This document shows positions 45,110 to 58,070 of a stretch of 64,000 nucleotides of DNA, piece by piece. Below the pieces are notes generated by a model that saw only the letters and a list, made by a program, of their open reading frames with translations, was not told the DNA's origin and did not search any database. Both the position numbers and the translations under genes were made by a program. How positions within the stretch are numbered: the first letter of the stretch is position 1; each line of letters starts with the position of its first letter. Source of the DNA: Bidens hawaiensis (taxonomy: Eukaryota > Streptophyta > Magnoliopsida > Asterales > Asteraceae); contig JAIQDT010005457.1 in assembly GCA_021521415.1 (NCBI GenBank), forward strand, positions 62,001-126,000. The letters are read 5' to 3'.

Positions 45110-46354
45110 ATAGTATCTCTTTATTTTTGCAACAAATAAAGTTTTGTGGCGGATTTGGGATCTGTTTGGGGAGCATATGATAGGTCTACATGCAACATGG
45201 AAATTAGTACACAACTACTTTCTTTGTAGAAAGTAGTTTATAAGACTATATGTAGTCATAATTTTCCATCCTGTAGACGTTATGCGTCATCTGGCGCTCA
45301 GTCAGAGTTATAAATTTTTGAAAAAAGAGGATGTAGTCATAATTTTCCACCCCCTGAGCATTATGCGTCACGTAGCACCTAGTCACTTTTACACTTCTTT
45401 GATTTTTTAAATATGTTAAAATATTTTCATAGTTTCCAGTCAAGTTTTACACCATGATGATCAAGATGTTAAAATATGTATGTTACCTAAATATAAAAAT
45501 GTTACAAAAGCTTATTCATGGACCATGGTGATGTGCATCGCAAAGACTAAAATATTGAGAAAAGTTAATCTACCCTCACTCCTCCGCTATCCTTTCAAGC
45601 CTCACACACCTCCCCCCTTTACCACCATCTCCACGGTGGTATCCACCTCCATCACCATCACCTCGAACCCTGCTCCAGCTAGATGACACAAAAAACCAAC
45701 GGGTCAACCCGTTTAACCCAACACCCACACCCCACCTTACCACCACTAACCGTAAGTGCGGCACTGGATTTAACTGCCAACACCACAATGTCCTCCGCCG
45801 TCAACCGCCTGTTCAACCAGCTCGCCGGCAGCTCAAAGTATTAACGGTTATATTTTTTAAATTCCCTGCCATTCTTGCGTTTATACATAAAATGCTAAAA
45901 CAAATTAAACACCCCAAAATGTCAGCATATCGCCACCACTATGGATGGTCTAAGAGTTACGCTGCTACGCGCGCGTGGCGGATATCTTCATAAAGTTTTT
46001 TTTTTTAAATTTCAAGCCCACAAGGATTGGTGGCTTGAATCACATATGGAAGATACCTTAGGTATCCTGTTATTTAAGAATTTGGATTACTCGGCCCTAC
46101 CTAGTATAAGTTCGACATACTCTACACTTTATTTTGCTATTTACTCTGGAGATTTATTTATTTTTCCCTAACAGTAAAAGTTCTTTTGATGCCCTAGGTA
46201 GCATCAAAGTGAACATGGTGCAACTCTTGATTTTGAAGATAATGTCGAGAACTAATAGATTGCTTTTGTGACGAGATATTCTGCAGGAGGGGTGGCTTAT
46301 TGAGAATAGTAATGTTGGTTAAAATCATGATCAAGAGGAGCGGTACGTACGAGC
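45110..46354. other. Region without a supported gene
   Basis: Contains an 81-bp tandem duplication (listed) and a patch with higher GC (45,590-45,840). The latter includes a 53-codon frame 45,683-45,844 ending MSSAVNRLFNQLAGSSKY, with GC-rich third positions. It may be a captured gene scrap; I do not recognise it. Confidence 0.45.
45252..45413. repeat. 81-bp tandem duplication
   Basis: Two units begin GTAGTCATAATTTTCCA at 45,252 and 45,333. Both contain TTATGCGTCA. Confidence 0.85.
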
Positions 46355-47224
46355 TGTTGGAATCGGTCTGCCCAAGACACATAATAGAGTTGATTTGGCT
46401 AGTACGTTATGATCCAAGTTGGGTCATACCCAATAACAAGCTAGACAAACACCCACGATATTTATTTTAAGATAAGATCTAACAAATAAATATCAACACT
46501 TACGACAATTAGAAAATGAGTTTCTAAATATTAGCACTTGTGTGGTAAATAAATTATATGGATAATTTATATTTTGAGAGAAATAGTTTATAATGTTATT
46601 TAAGTTGGTTAAATAACATTATGCATGTTACTTACAATGTGACAATGTGTTATGTTACATTTTATATTATGTAACAAATATATAACACAAGTAATTAATT
46701 TAGAAGGCTTTGAATATTTGGGAGAGAATGTCTTTCTCTCTCATCTATTTATTAAATTACTCTTTCAAGAACATGCAAGAGAATCAATTGGCCAAGAGAA
46801 ATGTGCAAGGTTGCATCTTTTCTCTCTCTCATACACTCGTTTTGCAAGTAAACTCTTCTTTTCTCTCTATTATTTTCGGCCAAGAGAAGATTGAACAAGA
46901 AGGAGTTTTATAGTGTAAATCCTAGCAACCAAGGGTGCTTTGTTGGAAGCTTGAAGGGTATACAAGCTTAAAGTGCTTCTACTTTGAAGACTAGCCGTTC
47001 AATCCTCATTCTCCTTCATATTTCTTAGCATATTGAAGGTACTATGCTAAAACACCCTATGGTTGTTTTGATAGCATGTATTATCGTATATGGATTCGAG
47101 CATTGGGTTTTATATAAAATTGGTTTTATTTTAATCTAATTAACAAGATTTAAAACTTTATGATCCGCTGCATTTTCATATAAATGAGTTTGTATGACTT
47201 TGGTAATCTTGTTAAAACCCAACA
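46355..47224 (+). repeat. 5' LTR of the second copia
   Basis: 870 bp, TG...CA ends, very similar to the 3' LTR. Confidence 0.95.
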
Positions 47225-48759
47225 ATGGCAACAAGAGCCGCATGTACGGATACATGCTTCATTAGATCTAAAACTTTTCGGGTTTTATGGTGTGGTTCAC
47301 CATAGGGCCGCAAGTTTTAAGCTTTTGGTTACCCCTTGGTTTTTCAAGATTATACGTTACATACATGTGGTAATCTTGAAGAATTAAGTCATATGAATAA
47401 TTAATTATTTTGTTTGGACAAAAACCCGAAACTTTCGGTTTGGTTAGCCTTGGATGAAAGTTTTATGTGTAAAAAGGGGAACCATTTTGGTCTTCTAAGA
47501 CCTTGCATATTTGGATGTGCATTTGGATGTTCATTACCTAGCCATGACCTTCTGGATGTGTGTTTGTGTTGTGATTTATTCGATTATTCAATTTGGTTGT
47601 AATATTCTTTTATTTGGGTTTGTAATTTATTTATTCATTTCATATTTGTTTGTAATAATAAGTAGATTAGTTGTATTTCTTTTACTAGAGAAAAATGTAT
47701 TACGATATATTTTTTTGTAAAAGAAGATGCAACAATATTACGGTTTTGGTTTTGGGCCTTAATGGACCTCATAGTCCAAGATGGGATTTTAGCCCAATGA
47801 CCAAAGCCCATACTTGGACGCCCATGGAAGCTAGGAGTTGAAGTTGGAGCCCAATTGGAAGCCCAAATAAAGTGGAAGAGTCACAATACAAGGTAGACAC
47901 TTGAAGCATTAGGATGCAGGGTCAAGTGGGAGTTCACCGACACAATCCTTGTGTCATTCTTGTCCTTTAGGAGAGACCTTTTGACACACTTGTTTCGGTC
48001 AACAAGTGTTGTCATTTTAGGTGGCTATGGTTATGGACTTGTGGTTGTTTAGTTATGCTTGTTTGGTTGATTTATATATTGTTTTGCATATGAAAACTTA
48101 AAATAACAACTTGCATAAAATTCATTCCTTAGAAATCATTAGGTAATAAAATTGATTTTATTAAAGGTTAATGATTTCACAATAAAATGGGTTTTATTAA
48201 AGGAACTTTGGTTTTTAAACATACATTTGAATGCATGCAAATGCAATGTACATAAATAGTTTTTCAATCTAGAATTTAGAAAACTTAAATCCCTTTTAAA
48301 ACATGTTTAACACCATCCTTTTATACAACACTCGAATCACTTGGGAACTCGATGTGGGATAAAGGTCACCTAACCACACTGGAGGAAACTTGTGAGTTTG
48401 AGGTGGGGTTGCCATATTTATGGGATAAAGGTCACCTAACCGCTTGTATGTACAAATTCACATGTGTGTGTAAGTAGGACGACTTGATTTGGAAACCATG
48501 TGAATAGGGTCACCGAAGCATGGCTTACAAAGGTGTTGATGGGATTAAACATGCCAACTAAACATCTGAGGTTTAACCGATCCCATGAAACTAGAAGTTG
48601 CAAAGGGTTGCAATCTTCAGACGTTGAGTACCTTGTTAATTAAATAGTAGGATAAAGGTCACATAACTACTATGTGAATGTAACGTCGGGTTATAATTCT
48701 TAATAATTAATTGTCTTGGAGACATAAAGGGTATTAACGATTAAATTTATTAAATGATA
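47225..48759 (+). other. PBS and leader of the second copia
   Basis: TGGCAACAAGAGCC just after the LTR is a degenerate Met-tRNA type PBS. The 1.5-kb leader has no convincing ORF. It carries three copies of GGGATAAAGGTCACCTAACC or close variants at 48,356, 48,422 and 48,650. Confidence 0.65.
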
Positions 48760-50877
48760 TGTAAGGCCCCGTTCCTGGTAGCCCTACTTTAGCGTCGGAT
48801 TTGCTCATAAACACAGTTCTACAAATCAGAGTTTATTAAAACTTTCGCGGAATATAAAACTTTAACCATTTGTTACAAAACATTTAATATTTTGTTTGAT
48901 ACCATAACACAAACATTATATTTAAAACATATTTTCTTCTATCTTCATATGTCAGCCGTTCAATCCATGCCATGTGCCATCCTCATGCTAACTCTTTAGC
49001 CTGATCACCTGCGTGCATACTAAAAGTCAGCAACGCTGAGTGAGTTCTAATTAATCAAGCAACTTATCATACAACAACTACATGCATCATATACGTATCC
49101 GAAGACACGTAGTCCACTATCTAACCTGCTCACCTTACCACTTAGCCTCTTATTTACACCTGCCACTTTGCCACTTTGCCACTTTAATAACGTATAACGT
49201 TATGCCACTTTGCCACTTTAATGACGTAGTCACGTATAGGCTTACCCTACCACTTTCTATCGTCATGCCACTAACACTCATACTAGACTCTTGTCACTTC
49301 TAACACGCTCTACCTCTACTTGCCTACAACACGCTTCATATCATTTACATAATAAGCAAGTCACATCATAGCATTCATACACACTAATAACCACTTGGCA
49401 ATCACTATCCTTGGCGATACATGCAATATCCGAAGATCGTTCACGTACCGACAAACATTATATAATAGCTACCTCGTATAACATCTATAGCATACACTTA
49501 CCACTTAAGGTAAGTGTATTCACACTTCACATCGAGTATGAACACAGCCCCGAAAACATAACAAGGAAATGGGGCTAGAAACTCACCTGAACTCGGTTAA
49601 CAGTTACTCCTTCCTTAGCTGAGCGTGATTAACTGTATAACAATTACACAATCAATTAACTATTACTATCCACATCACGTTTCTAATCTATTTACAACCC
49701 TCAATGAACGAGGGTTCGGGGGCAGCACCCCTGACAGAGGGGTTCTAGGGGCGGCAGCCCCTAACAGGGTCCAAGGGGCAGAGCCCCTGGCTGGGGTCGA
49801 GCTGGAAAAATTTTATTTCTATTAACTGTCTTATCACGTTTTCCACTAGGATTTGAAATTATTTTATTCACCATCTCATTCTCTATAACGAATTAAGTGT
49901 AATTCGTTATCAGATCACACTCTAATTCGCTATCCAGATCACATTCTGATTCGTTATGCATTCTTAGCTGATTTGTTAATCTAGTTCATCATCTTCCATA
50001 ACGAATTGGGCCTTAACGAATCAGTCCATAACGAAACAGTTCCTCTAACGAATCGCCCATCTAATTCGTTATATTCTCTAACGAACTGACTATAACGAAT
50101 CAAGGTTAATTTGTTACTTTTCCTTTAACGAAACAGACACGAACTAGAGCTAATTCGTTACGCTCCCTCAGGCGAACTAGTTAGCGAATCACCTCTGGTT
50201 CGTTAGTCTTCCGTTAGCGAACTAGGGTTAGGTCAGGGAATGTCAGAACATTCCCTGACTTACCTCGTATTAACTTTTCCGGAGCCGCCGCCGGAAAGCC
50301 GTCGGAAAACCGCGGATTCGCCGGAAAAACATATTCCAGCACCGTTTTCACCGTTTCTTCGTCCCGTTCGATCCAGATCTGAGCTAGGGTGACCCCCTAA
50401 TCTCATCTTAGGTTCGGTTTATACCTGATTCCACCGGATCTCGTGACTTTAACAGTTTAACGGTGTCGGCTCCTCGTTTCGAAACTAGATCTAACGGTTT
50501 TGGACCTCTACAATATCATACTAACATTACCTCGGGTCGGAACTCGGTTCTCGTTCTTCTTCTTCTTGGTTTCGGCTTAGAGAGAGAGTAAGATGAGAGG
50601 GAGAGCTATGTGTGTGTTTTAGTGGTGTATGGAGTATGAGAAATGAATGATAATTGGTGATTTAAGGTTTATATAATTATGGATCATGGGCTTAGGCCCA
50701 TGGTCCTTCCCTCTTTCCTTCATAACCCAAGTCCATAACCCATATCCATTACCCAACACTAGCCCGACCCCTACCAACTCCTACTCTATTTATTTATTTC
50801 CCGATAACCCGAGTAAACTTTCCCTCTATTATTAAATAATATAATTAATATTATTTTGGAAATTTCAGGACGTTACC
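48760..50877 (-). mobile_element. Solo LTR, family LTR-A copy 2
   Basis: 2,118 bp from TGTAAGGCCCCG to GGACGTTACC (last base changed from A to C). Target duplication TGATA is perfect (48,755-48,759 and 50,878-50,882). Carries a TTCGTTA array at 49,883-50,230, GC-rich modules, a palindrome at 50,685-50,702 and a TATA box on the minus strand near 50,668-50,677. Inserted in the copia leader, about 40 bp before gag. Confidence 0.9.
49883..50230 (-). repeat. TTCGTTA/TAACGAA array in LTR-A copy 2
   Basis: More than a dozen copies in both orientations, at the same place in the LTR as in copy 1, but with different spacers and copy order. Confidence 0.8.
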
Positions 50878-50920
50878 TGATATCGTAAATACTAAAATTG
50901 AGCTTTGTTAAATTATGTAG

Positions 50921-51760
50921 ATGGCCGTAAACAATCCACCTAACGGAATTATCCCACTCGTGCATAACCTATCACTAAGAGCTATACTTGATAAGGATCG
51001 TCTTAACTACAACAATTTTATGGATTGGTATCGAAATTTGAGAATTGTTTTCAAACAAGAAAAGAAATCCTATATATTGGCCGATCCTAGTCCCGATGAA
51101 CCAAACGTTGACGATTTAGATGCCTATAATGATTGGTTGAAATACACCAAGGATTCAGTGCAAGTTTCTTGTCTCATGTTGGGAACTATGATTCTCGAAA
51201 TTCAAAAGGATTTTGAAAATCATGGGGCATATGACATGATCACCCAACATAAGGAATTGTTCCTTACTCAAGCTAGGATTGAACGCTTCGAAACGGTTCG
51301 AGCGCTTCATGCATGTCATATGAAAGAAACCCAATCTGTTTCATCTTATGTGCTTAAGATGAAAAGCCACATTGATCTACTTGAATGGCTAAATTGTCAC
51401 GTCTCAAAAAGAGTTAGCCACGAATATGATCCTAAATGGCCTAACCAAAAGATTTGAAACTTTTTTCTTGAATTATAACATGAATAGATGGGACAAGAGC
51501 ATTGGTGAGCTTCACACAATGCTCAAGACGGTTGAAGCGGGAATGGGTAAAAGGGTTTTACCGGTTCTCACGATCAATGAAGGTGGCAATAAGATGAGGC
51601 ATCACCCGGAACCTAAAGAAAAGGTTGCAAATGGTAAGGGAAACATCAAGGGTAAGTTCAAAGGGAAGGAAAAAGTGGAACCACCCAAGGAGAAGAAGCT
51701 AAAGGTTAGCTCGGAGGATCCGTGGGTTGTGATGAGATAGGACATTAGATGAGGAATTGT
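50921..51760 (+). pseudogene. gag: Gag of the second copia
   Basis: ATG at 50,921 (MAVNNPPNGIIP) starts a UBN2-type capsid (RLNYNNFMDWYRNLRIV ... LHACHMKETQSVSSYVLKMK). A frameshift near 51,440-51,465 moves to a frame that continues with IGELHTMLKTVEAG and a Lys/Gly-rich nucleocapsid linker. The zinc knuckle survives only partly (EIGH then MRNCP) because a TAG replaces the usual Trp codon near 51,748. Confidence 0.85.
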
Positions 51761-53330
51761 CCAACCTATCTCAAAGAGTTGAAAGACAAGAGGAATACGG
51801 GGCAAACCTCGGGTACAACTTTCATGATGCATATTGATCTTAATGTTATTTCTTCTAACACATGGGTATTGGATACCGGATGTGGAACTCATATTTCCAA
51901 TTTGTTGCAGGAGTTAAAAAGAAATAAGCATTTCAAGAAAGGAGATAGAAGTCTCTTCATGAGCAACGGAGAAAATGTTGATGTCAAAGCCCAAGGAGAC
52001 TATGTTTTGAAGCTTCCAAATGGTTTGGAAGTTGTTTTGAAAATCATTTTTTATGCTCCTAGTTTGACTAGAAACATTATCTCCATTTCTCTTTTAAGAC
52101 AATATGGTTATTATTTCAAATTTGTGGACAATAGTATTTATGCTTTCATGAATAATGTATTTTATTTTATAGCGATGTCGTCTAATGTCATTTATGAATT
52201 AGTTCATGATAACACATCTATTGATAACTTGTTGTACCAATCTAGCACCAAGAAACTCAAAATGGATTTGAGTAAGACATATTTTTGGCATTGTCGCCTT
52301 GGTCACATAAACAAAGATCACATACATACACTTCAAAAGAATGGTCTTTTGGAATCATATGATGATTCATTTGATAAGTCTGAATATACTTTACAAGGAA
52401 ATATGACCAAGGAACCCTTTAGTGAAACTAACTAAAGGGAAGAAGACTTATTAAGTACCATACCTTCGGATGTATGTGGTCCTTTTAAGGCAATGACAAA
52501 GAATGGTGAGAGATATTTCATTACCTTTATCGATGATTATATTCTGGGTATGTGTACTTGTTAAGACACAAAGATGAAGCCTTTGAAATGTTCAAAGTCT
52601 TCCAAAATGAAGTAGAAAATCAACTCAATAAAACAATCAAAGTACTTCGTTCAGATAGAGGAGGTGAATACCTAAATGATGCTTTTCTAGACCATCTTAG
52701 GAGTTGTGGAATTATCCCACAACTTACTCCACAAGGAACATCATAACATAATGGTGTGTCCGAAAGGAGGAATCGAACTCTATTGGATATGATTCGATCT
52801 ATGATGGCTAGAAGCACATTGCCTCTATAATTTTGGAGTTTCGCATTGCTCTCGGCAGCCCGTATTTTAAATATGGCACCAACCAAGAAATTGGACAAGA
52901 CACCTTTTGAAGTATGGCATGTAAGGTTCCATCATTATCATATTTAAAGGTATGGGGTTGTGAGGTTTATGTTAAGCACAACACGCAAAACAAACTTGAA
53001 AGCCGATCCACTAAGTGTATTTTTGTAGGATATCCCAAAGACTCTAAGGGATATTATTTCTACAACCCAACAGAACAAAAGGTGTTTATTGCTAGAAAGG
53101 CCGAGTTCTTGGAAACTAAGTTCCTTATGGAAGGAACTAGTAGAACGATGGAACTCGAGGAGGATCGTGAACCACAAACCGATACACGTTTTGTGAATAC
53201 TAGCAATCAACAAGAGGCTGTTGAGAATGATCAAATGGTGATCAAGACACACAAAACGTTCGCAAATCTGGTAGAATTAGTAATCCACCAGAAATATATG
53301 TATTTTTCATGGATGGATGCTATGTGGTAG
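51749..53330 (+). pseudogene. pol: Protease, GAG-pre-integrase and integrase of the second copia
   Basis: Protease has WVLDTGCGTHI with catalytic DTG at 51,872-51,880. The pre-integrase block TYFWHCRLGHINKDH is near 52,280. After TAA at 52,433-52,435 and a small indel near 52,540, the integrase core shows the catalytic triad: Asp at 52,532 (FIDDY), Asp at 52,654 (RSDRGGEY) and Glu at 52,762 (SERRNRT), with 35 residues between the last two. Stops near 52,744, 52,828 and 52,944 break it. The C-terminal block (YLKVWGCEVYVK ... KCIFVGYPKDSKGYYFY) follows to 53,330. Confidence 0.9.
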
Positions 53331-54108
53331 ATTCAGATGAACCCACCATATACCATGATGCAATGTCACAATCCGATTGTGACAAATGGCTTGAAGCCAT
53401 GAACATTGAGATGCAATCCATGCATAACAACCAAGTATGGGATTTGGTTGTACCACCTCTTGGATTTGGTTGTACCACCTCTTAACTCCAAACCGGTTGG
53501 AAGTAAGTGGGTTTTCAAGAAGAAAACCGATATGCATGGAAATTTGGATGCTTATAAAGCAAGACTTGTAGCAAAAGGTTTTAGTCAAACTCAAATGGTT
53601 GATTATGATGAGACCTTTTCACCGGTGGCAATGCTAAAGTATATTAGGATATCATTTTCCATAGCCGCATATTATGAATATGAGATTTGGCAAATGGATG
53701 TCAAAACCGCTTTTCTAAATGGACATCTTGAGGAAGATGTCTATATGGTTCAGCCCGAAGGTTTTGTTAATCCACAACATCCTAATAAAGTATGCAAGTA
53801 AAAGAAATCAATCTATGGATTGAAACAAGCATCTAGAAGTTGGAATCACCGTTTTGATGAAGAGGTTAAGAAATTTGGATTCATCAAGAATGCTGATGAG
53901 GCTTGTGTGTATAAGAAATTTGGATTCATCATTACTTTATTAGTATTGTATGTTGATGACATACTACTATTTGGAAATGACATTCCAAACATGGAAGGTG
54001 TAAAGGCCTGGCTTGGGAGTTGTTTTTCCATCAAGGATCTTGGTGAAGCCGCCTATATTTTGGGAATAAAGATCTATAGGGATAGATCAAGGCGGTTGAT
54101 AGGTTTAA
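53331..54108 (+). pseudogene. pol: Reverse transcriptase of the second copia, first part
   Basis: Copia RT blocks: WLEAMNIEMQSMHNNQVWDL, KWVFKKKTDMHGNLDAYKARLVAKGFSQ (shown in part only), WQMDVKTAFLNGHLEEDVYM, SIYGLKQASRSW, and the catalytic YVDD at 53,949-53,960. A 22-bp tandem duplication (53,440-53,483) shifts the frame, and a TAA near 53,799 replaces an expected codon in the KLKKSIYGL-type region. LTR-A copy 3 interrupts the gene right after RDRSRRLIGL. Confidence 0.92.
53440..53483. repeat. 22-bp exact tandem duplication inside RT
   Basis: GGATTTGGTTGTACCACCTC plus two bases, twice in a row. As 22 is not a multiple of 3, it breaks the RT frame. Confidence 0.95.
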
Positions 54109-55599
54109 TGTAAGGCCCGAACCCGGTAGCCCTACTTTAACGTCGGATTTACTCATAAACGCAGTCTTACAATCAGAGTTAACTAAAACTTTCGTGGAGA
54201 CGTCAATTTAAAGCATTCGTTACAAATCATTATCTTTACTTTGATACCATAACACAAAACATTATATTTAAAACATCGTTTCTTCCATCTTCAGATGTCA
54301 GCCGTTCAATCCATGCCATCCTCATGCTAAACTCGTTAATCTGCTCACCTGCGTGCATACTAAAAGTCAGCAACGCTGAGTGAGTTCTAGTTAATCAAGC
54401 AACTTATCATACGACCACTACTAGCATTATATACGTATCCGAAGACACATAGTCCACTATCTAACCTGCTCACCTTACCACTTAACCTCTTATTTACCCC
54501 TACAGCTTAGCCACTTTAATAACGAATATCGTTATGCCACCTTGCCATTTTAATAACGAATAACGTTATGCCAATTTAATAACGAAGTCACGCATAGGCT
54601 TACCCTACCACGTACCGACGTCATGCCACTAACATCCTTACTAGACCCTTGCTACTTCTATCACGCCCTACCTCTACTTGTCTACAACACACTTTATATC
54701 ATGAAATCATTTACATAATAACCAAGTCACATCACAACATTTACACACACTAATAACCACTTGGGGATCATTCCCGAATGACGGTACGCGCAATATCCGA
54801 AGATCGTTCGCACACCGACTAACGTTACCTTCCTTGACTACACGTGCAATATCCGAAGATCGTTCACGCACTAACAGACATCCATTCATAACATATATAA
54901 ATATATCACAACAACATTATAGCATACACTTACCACTTAAAGTAAGTGTATTCACACTTCACATCGAGTATGCACACAGCCCCGAAAACATAACAAGGAA
55001 ATGGGGCTAGAAACTCACCTGAACTCGGTTACTTCTTCTGTTTTCGTCACCATTGAGTATGCACACAACCTTGAGATCTCGCTTATTTCACCACCATTCT
55101 CACCGTTTTTCGTCCCGTTCGATCTAGATCTGAGCTAGTGTAACCCCTAAGCTCATATTAGGTTCGTTTTATACCCGATTCCATCCGGATGTCATGACTT
55201 TAACGGTTTAACGGCGTCGGATCATTGTTTCGTGACTAAATCTAACGGGTTTGAGTATAAACAACATCATACTATCATACCTCGGGTCGGGATCGGCTCT
55301 TCCTCTTGGTTTCGGCTAGAGAGAGCTAAGTGTGTGTTTTGGTGGTGTATGGAATATGTGTAAATGAATGATTTAGGTATAATAAAGGCATTTATATGAC
55401 GGGTCATGGGCTTGAGCCCATGGTCTATCTTCCTTCCATTTTAACCCAAGTACATTACCCATATTACTTAACCCAACACAAGCCCGAGTCGTATTAACCC
55501 CTACTTAATCTTATTATTTTCCCACTAACCCGAGTAAACCTTTCTCACCAATATTAAATAATATAATTAATATTAATTTTGAAATTTTGGGATGTTACA
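54109..55599 (-). mobile_element. Solo LTR, family LTR-A copy 3 (short form)
   Basis: 1,491 bp from TGTAAGGCCCGAACCC to TTGGGATGTTACA, perfect target duplication TTTAA (54,104-54,108 and 55,600-55,604). The short-motif array and the GC-rich modules of the other copies are missing; the gap is near 55,045-55,085. Palindrome at 55,405-55,422 with a TATA-like TCATATAAA on the minus strand close by. Confidence 0.92.
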
Positions 55600-55604
55600 T
55601 TTAA

Positions 55605-56436
55605 ACCAAAGTGCATACATAGATAAAATCTTGTAAATGTTCAAAATGGAAAACTCTAAGAAAGGTTTGGTACCTATTCAAAGAGAAACGGTATTGAGTG
55701 TGACTCAATGTACAAGCTCAAAATATGAGCAAGAGAAAATGAAAGGAATCCCATACACTTCGGCTATAGGATCCATCATGTATGCAATGATATGCACTAG
55801 ACCGTATGTGTCATGCGCCTTGAGTATGACAAGTAGATACCAACAAAATCCGGTAAGTAGTCAATGGATGGCGGTTAAGAGCATAATGAAATACCTTAGA
55901 AGGACTAAGGATATGTTTCTAATATTTGGCTATGGTGAGGAGGAACTCGTTGTAAAGGGTTACACAGATGCGAGTTTCCAAACTGATCAAGATGATTCTC
56001 GATCACAATAGGGATATGTTTTCATTGTGAATGGTGGGGGCGGTCTCTTGGAAGAGCGCAAAACAAGATGGGTAGCATTGTCCACCACTGAATCGGAATA
56101 CATTGTCGCCTCATTGAAAGCTCAAGAAGCTTTGTGATAAGGAAATTCATTGCCGACCTAGGGGTAGTCCATACCATTTAGGACCCTCTAGAGATCTTTT
56201 GTGACAATGAGGGTTCGATCGCTCAAATAAAGGAACCTCGTGCACATCAAAAGACAAGGCACATTGAACGAAGATTCAACTACATAAGAGATGAAGTTGA
56301 AAATGGAAAGATATGTGTTCTCAAAGTTCACACTGATCAAAACATTGCTGATCCACTCACGAAGCTCCTTGAAAGGCCGAAGCATGAGGGTCATACTTGT
56401 GCCTTAGGACTTCGATATTCTAGTGACTTGATTTGA
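55605..56436 (+). pseudogene. pol: RT end and RNase H of the second copia
   Basis: Resumes in the frame cut by LTR-A copy 3 (LNQSAYIDKIL ... GSIMYAMICTRPYVSCALSMTSRYQ). RNase H follows: YTDASFQTD (first Asp), a TAG near 56,009, the WVALSTTESEY-type block, stops near 56,140, and the ADPLTKLLERPKHEGH end with TGA at 56,434-56,436. Confidence 0.88.
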
Positions 56437-57193
56437 TGTATTTTGTATTTGTATATCGACACATTTGTTATTTTGACTCATTCATATGATTATGACTTTT
56501 GAGTTATGTTCTATTTTAGCATGTTTAAATCCATGAATAAGTTAATTATTCTAAATGTCCATAGTCGCTCATATTTGTGGGAACAAGTATTAAGGTAAGG
56601 CTATTATGAACTTGGATTGGTAGATACTCATAAGATATGAATATAGAGCAAGTGTTTGCTGCCAAGGTTCATAGATATTTATGGGATATAAATATTGGAC
56701 TGACCAGCCCTCAAATTTTACTGGATGGAATCCTTGTGGTTGGTGGTCATAAGTAAATTTGAGTAAAGGCGTATATCATAGTATCCTCCGACCTGAGATA
56801 CATATTGGGTCTTGATATTCACCAAATATTATGCTTTGACTTAGTTTTTCGCTGCTCTGAAACATGACGGTACATAAGGCTAAGCTCAAGTGTAGTACGA
56901 GGTGATTGTGAGAGATGTATGTAGTCAGTAGGAGATTTGTCCCTCTTATTCGTTGATAGTAAGATGTCTAAGGCCTGATAAGTTAAATCAACAGAGAATG
57001 ATCACTCTGTGTCTCTGAATTTGATATGACATATGTGGCAAAAGGATAAATGATATATTCACCTAAATCATTTTCAAGTGAGGGACTTGAAGGGGATGCT
57101 ATTATTGAATGGCACTTCGTCATACGTATTAGGGGTAGTACACCATTGTTAGGTGATATTTGCTATTTGCATCAATCTTCTATGTATCTTGTG
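56437..57193 (+). other. 3' non-coding region of the second copia
   Basis: No open frame of note between pol and the PPT. Confidence 0.6.
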
Positions 57194-57205
57194 CAAGTGG
57201 GAGAT

Positions 57206-58070
57206 TGTTGGAATCGGTCTGCCCAAGACACATATTAGAGTTGATGTAGCTAGTACGTTATGATCCAAGTCGGGTCATACCCAATAACAAGCTAGTCAAA
57301 CACCCACGATATTTATTTTATGATATGATCTAATAAATAAATATAAACACTTACGACATTTAGAAAATGAGTTTCTAAATATTTACACCTGTGTGGTATA
57401 ATTATATGGATAATTTATATTTTGAGAGAAATATTTTATAATGTTATTTAAGTTGGTTAAATAACCTGATGCATGTTACTTACAATGTGTTATGTTACAT
57501 TTTATATTATGTAACAAATATATAACACAAGTAATTACTTTGAAAGGGTTTGAATATTTGGAGGAAATATCTTTCTCTCTCATCTATTTATTTAATTACT
57601 ATTTCAAGAACATGCAAGAGAATCAATTGGTCAAGAGAAGTGTGCAAATGTTGCATCTTCTCTCTCTCTCTCTCTCATACACACATTTTGCAAGTAAACT
57701 CTTCTTTTCTCTTTATTAGTTTCGTCCAAGAGAAGATTGAACAAGAAGGAGTTTTATAGTGTAAATCATAGCAACCAAGGGTGCTTTGTTGGAAACTTGA
57801 AGGGTATACAAGCTTGAGGTTCTTCTACTTTGAAGACTAGCCGTTCAATCCTCATCCTCCTTCATCTTTCTTAGCATCTTGAAGGTAGTATGCTAAAACA
57901 CCCTATGGTTGTTTTGATAACATGTATTATCGTATATGGATCCGGGCATTGGGTTTTATATAAAATCGGTTTTATTTTAATCTAATTAACAAGGTTTAAA
58001 ACTTTATTATCCGCTGCGTTTTTATATAAATGGGTTTATATGACTTTGATAATCTTGTTAAAACCCAACA
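57206..58070 (+). repeat. 3' LTR of the second copia
   Basis: 865 bp. Preceded by a purine-rich CAAGTGGGAGAT (about 57,194-57,205), the likely PPT. Confidence 0.95.

Larger units (their letters stand above)
46355..58070 (+). mobile_element. Second Ty1/copia retrotransposon, hit by two solo LTRs
   Basis: LTRs 46,355-47,224 and 57,206-58,070 (TGTTGGAATCGG ... AAACCCAACA) enclose gag, protease, integrase, RT and RNase H in copia order. LTR-A copies at 48,760-50,877 and 54,109-55,599 are inserted into the leader and into RT/RNase H. Without them the element is about 8.1 kb. Flanking pentamers CGAGC and AAAGC match at only three of five bases, so the two ends may not come from one clean insertion. 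All coding parts contain breaks. Confidence 0.92.

Noticed and set aside
45480..45844. GC-richer patch as a protein-coding gene
   Set aside because: Frames are short and poorly supported. The 53-codon frame ending MSSAVNRLFNQLAGSSKY matches nothing I recognise, so it is only mentioned in the region note.
47414..47720. Open frames in the second copia leader as genes
   Set aside because: Short, hydrophobic and AT-driven, inside the leader of an LTR element, with no domain.
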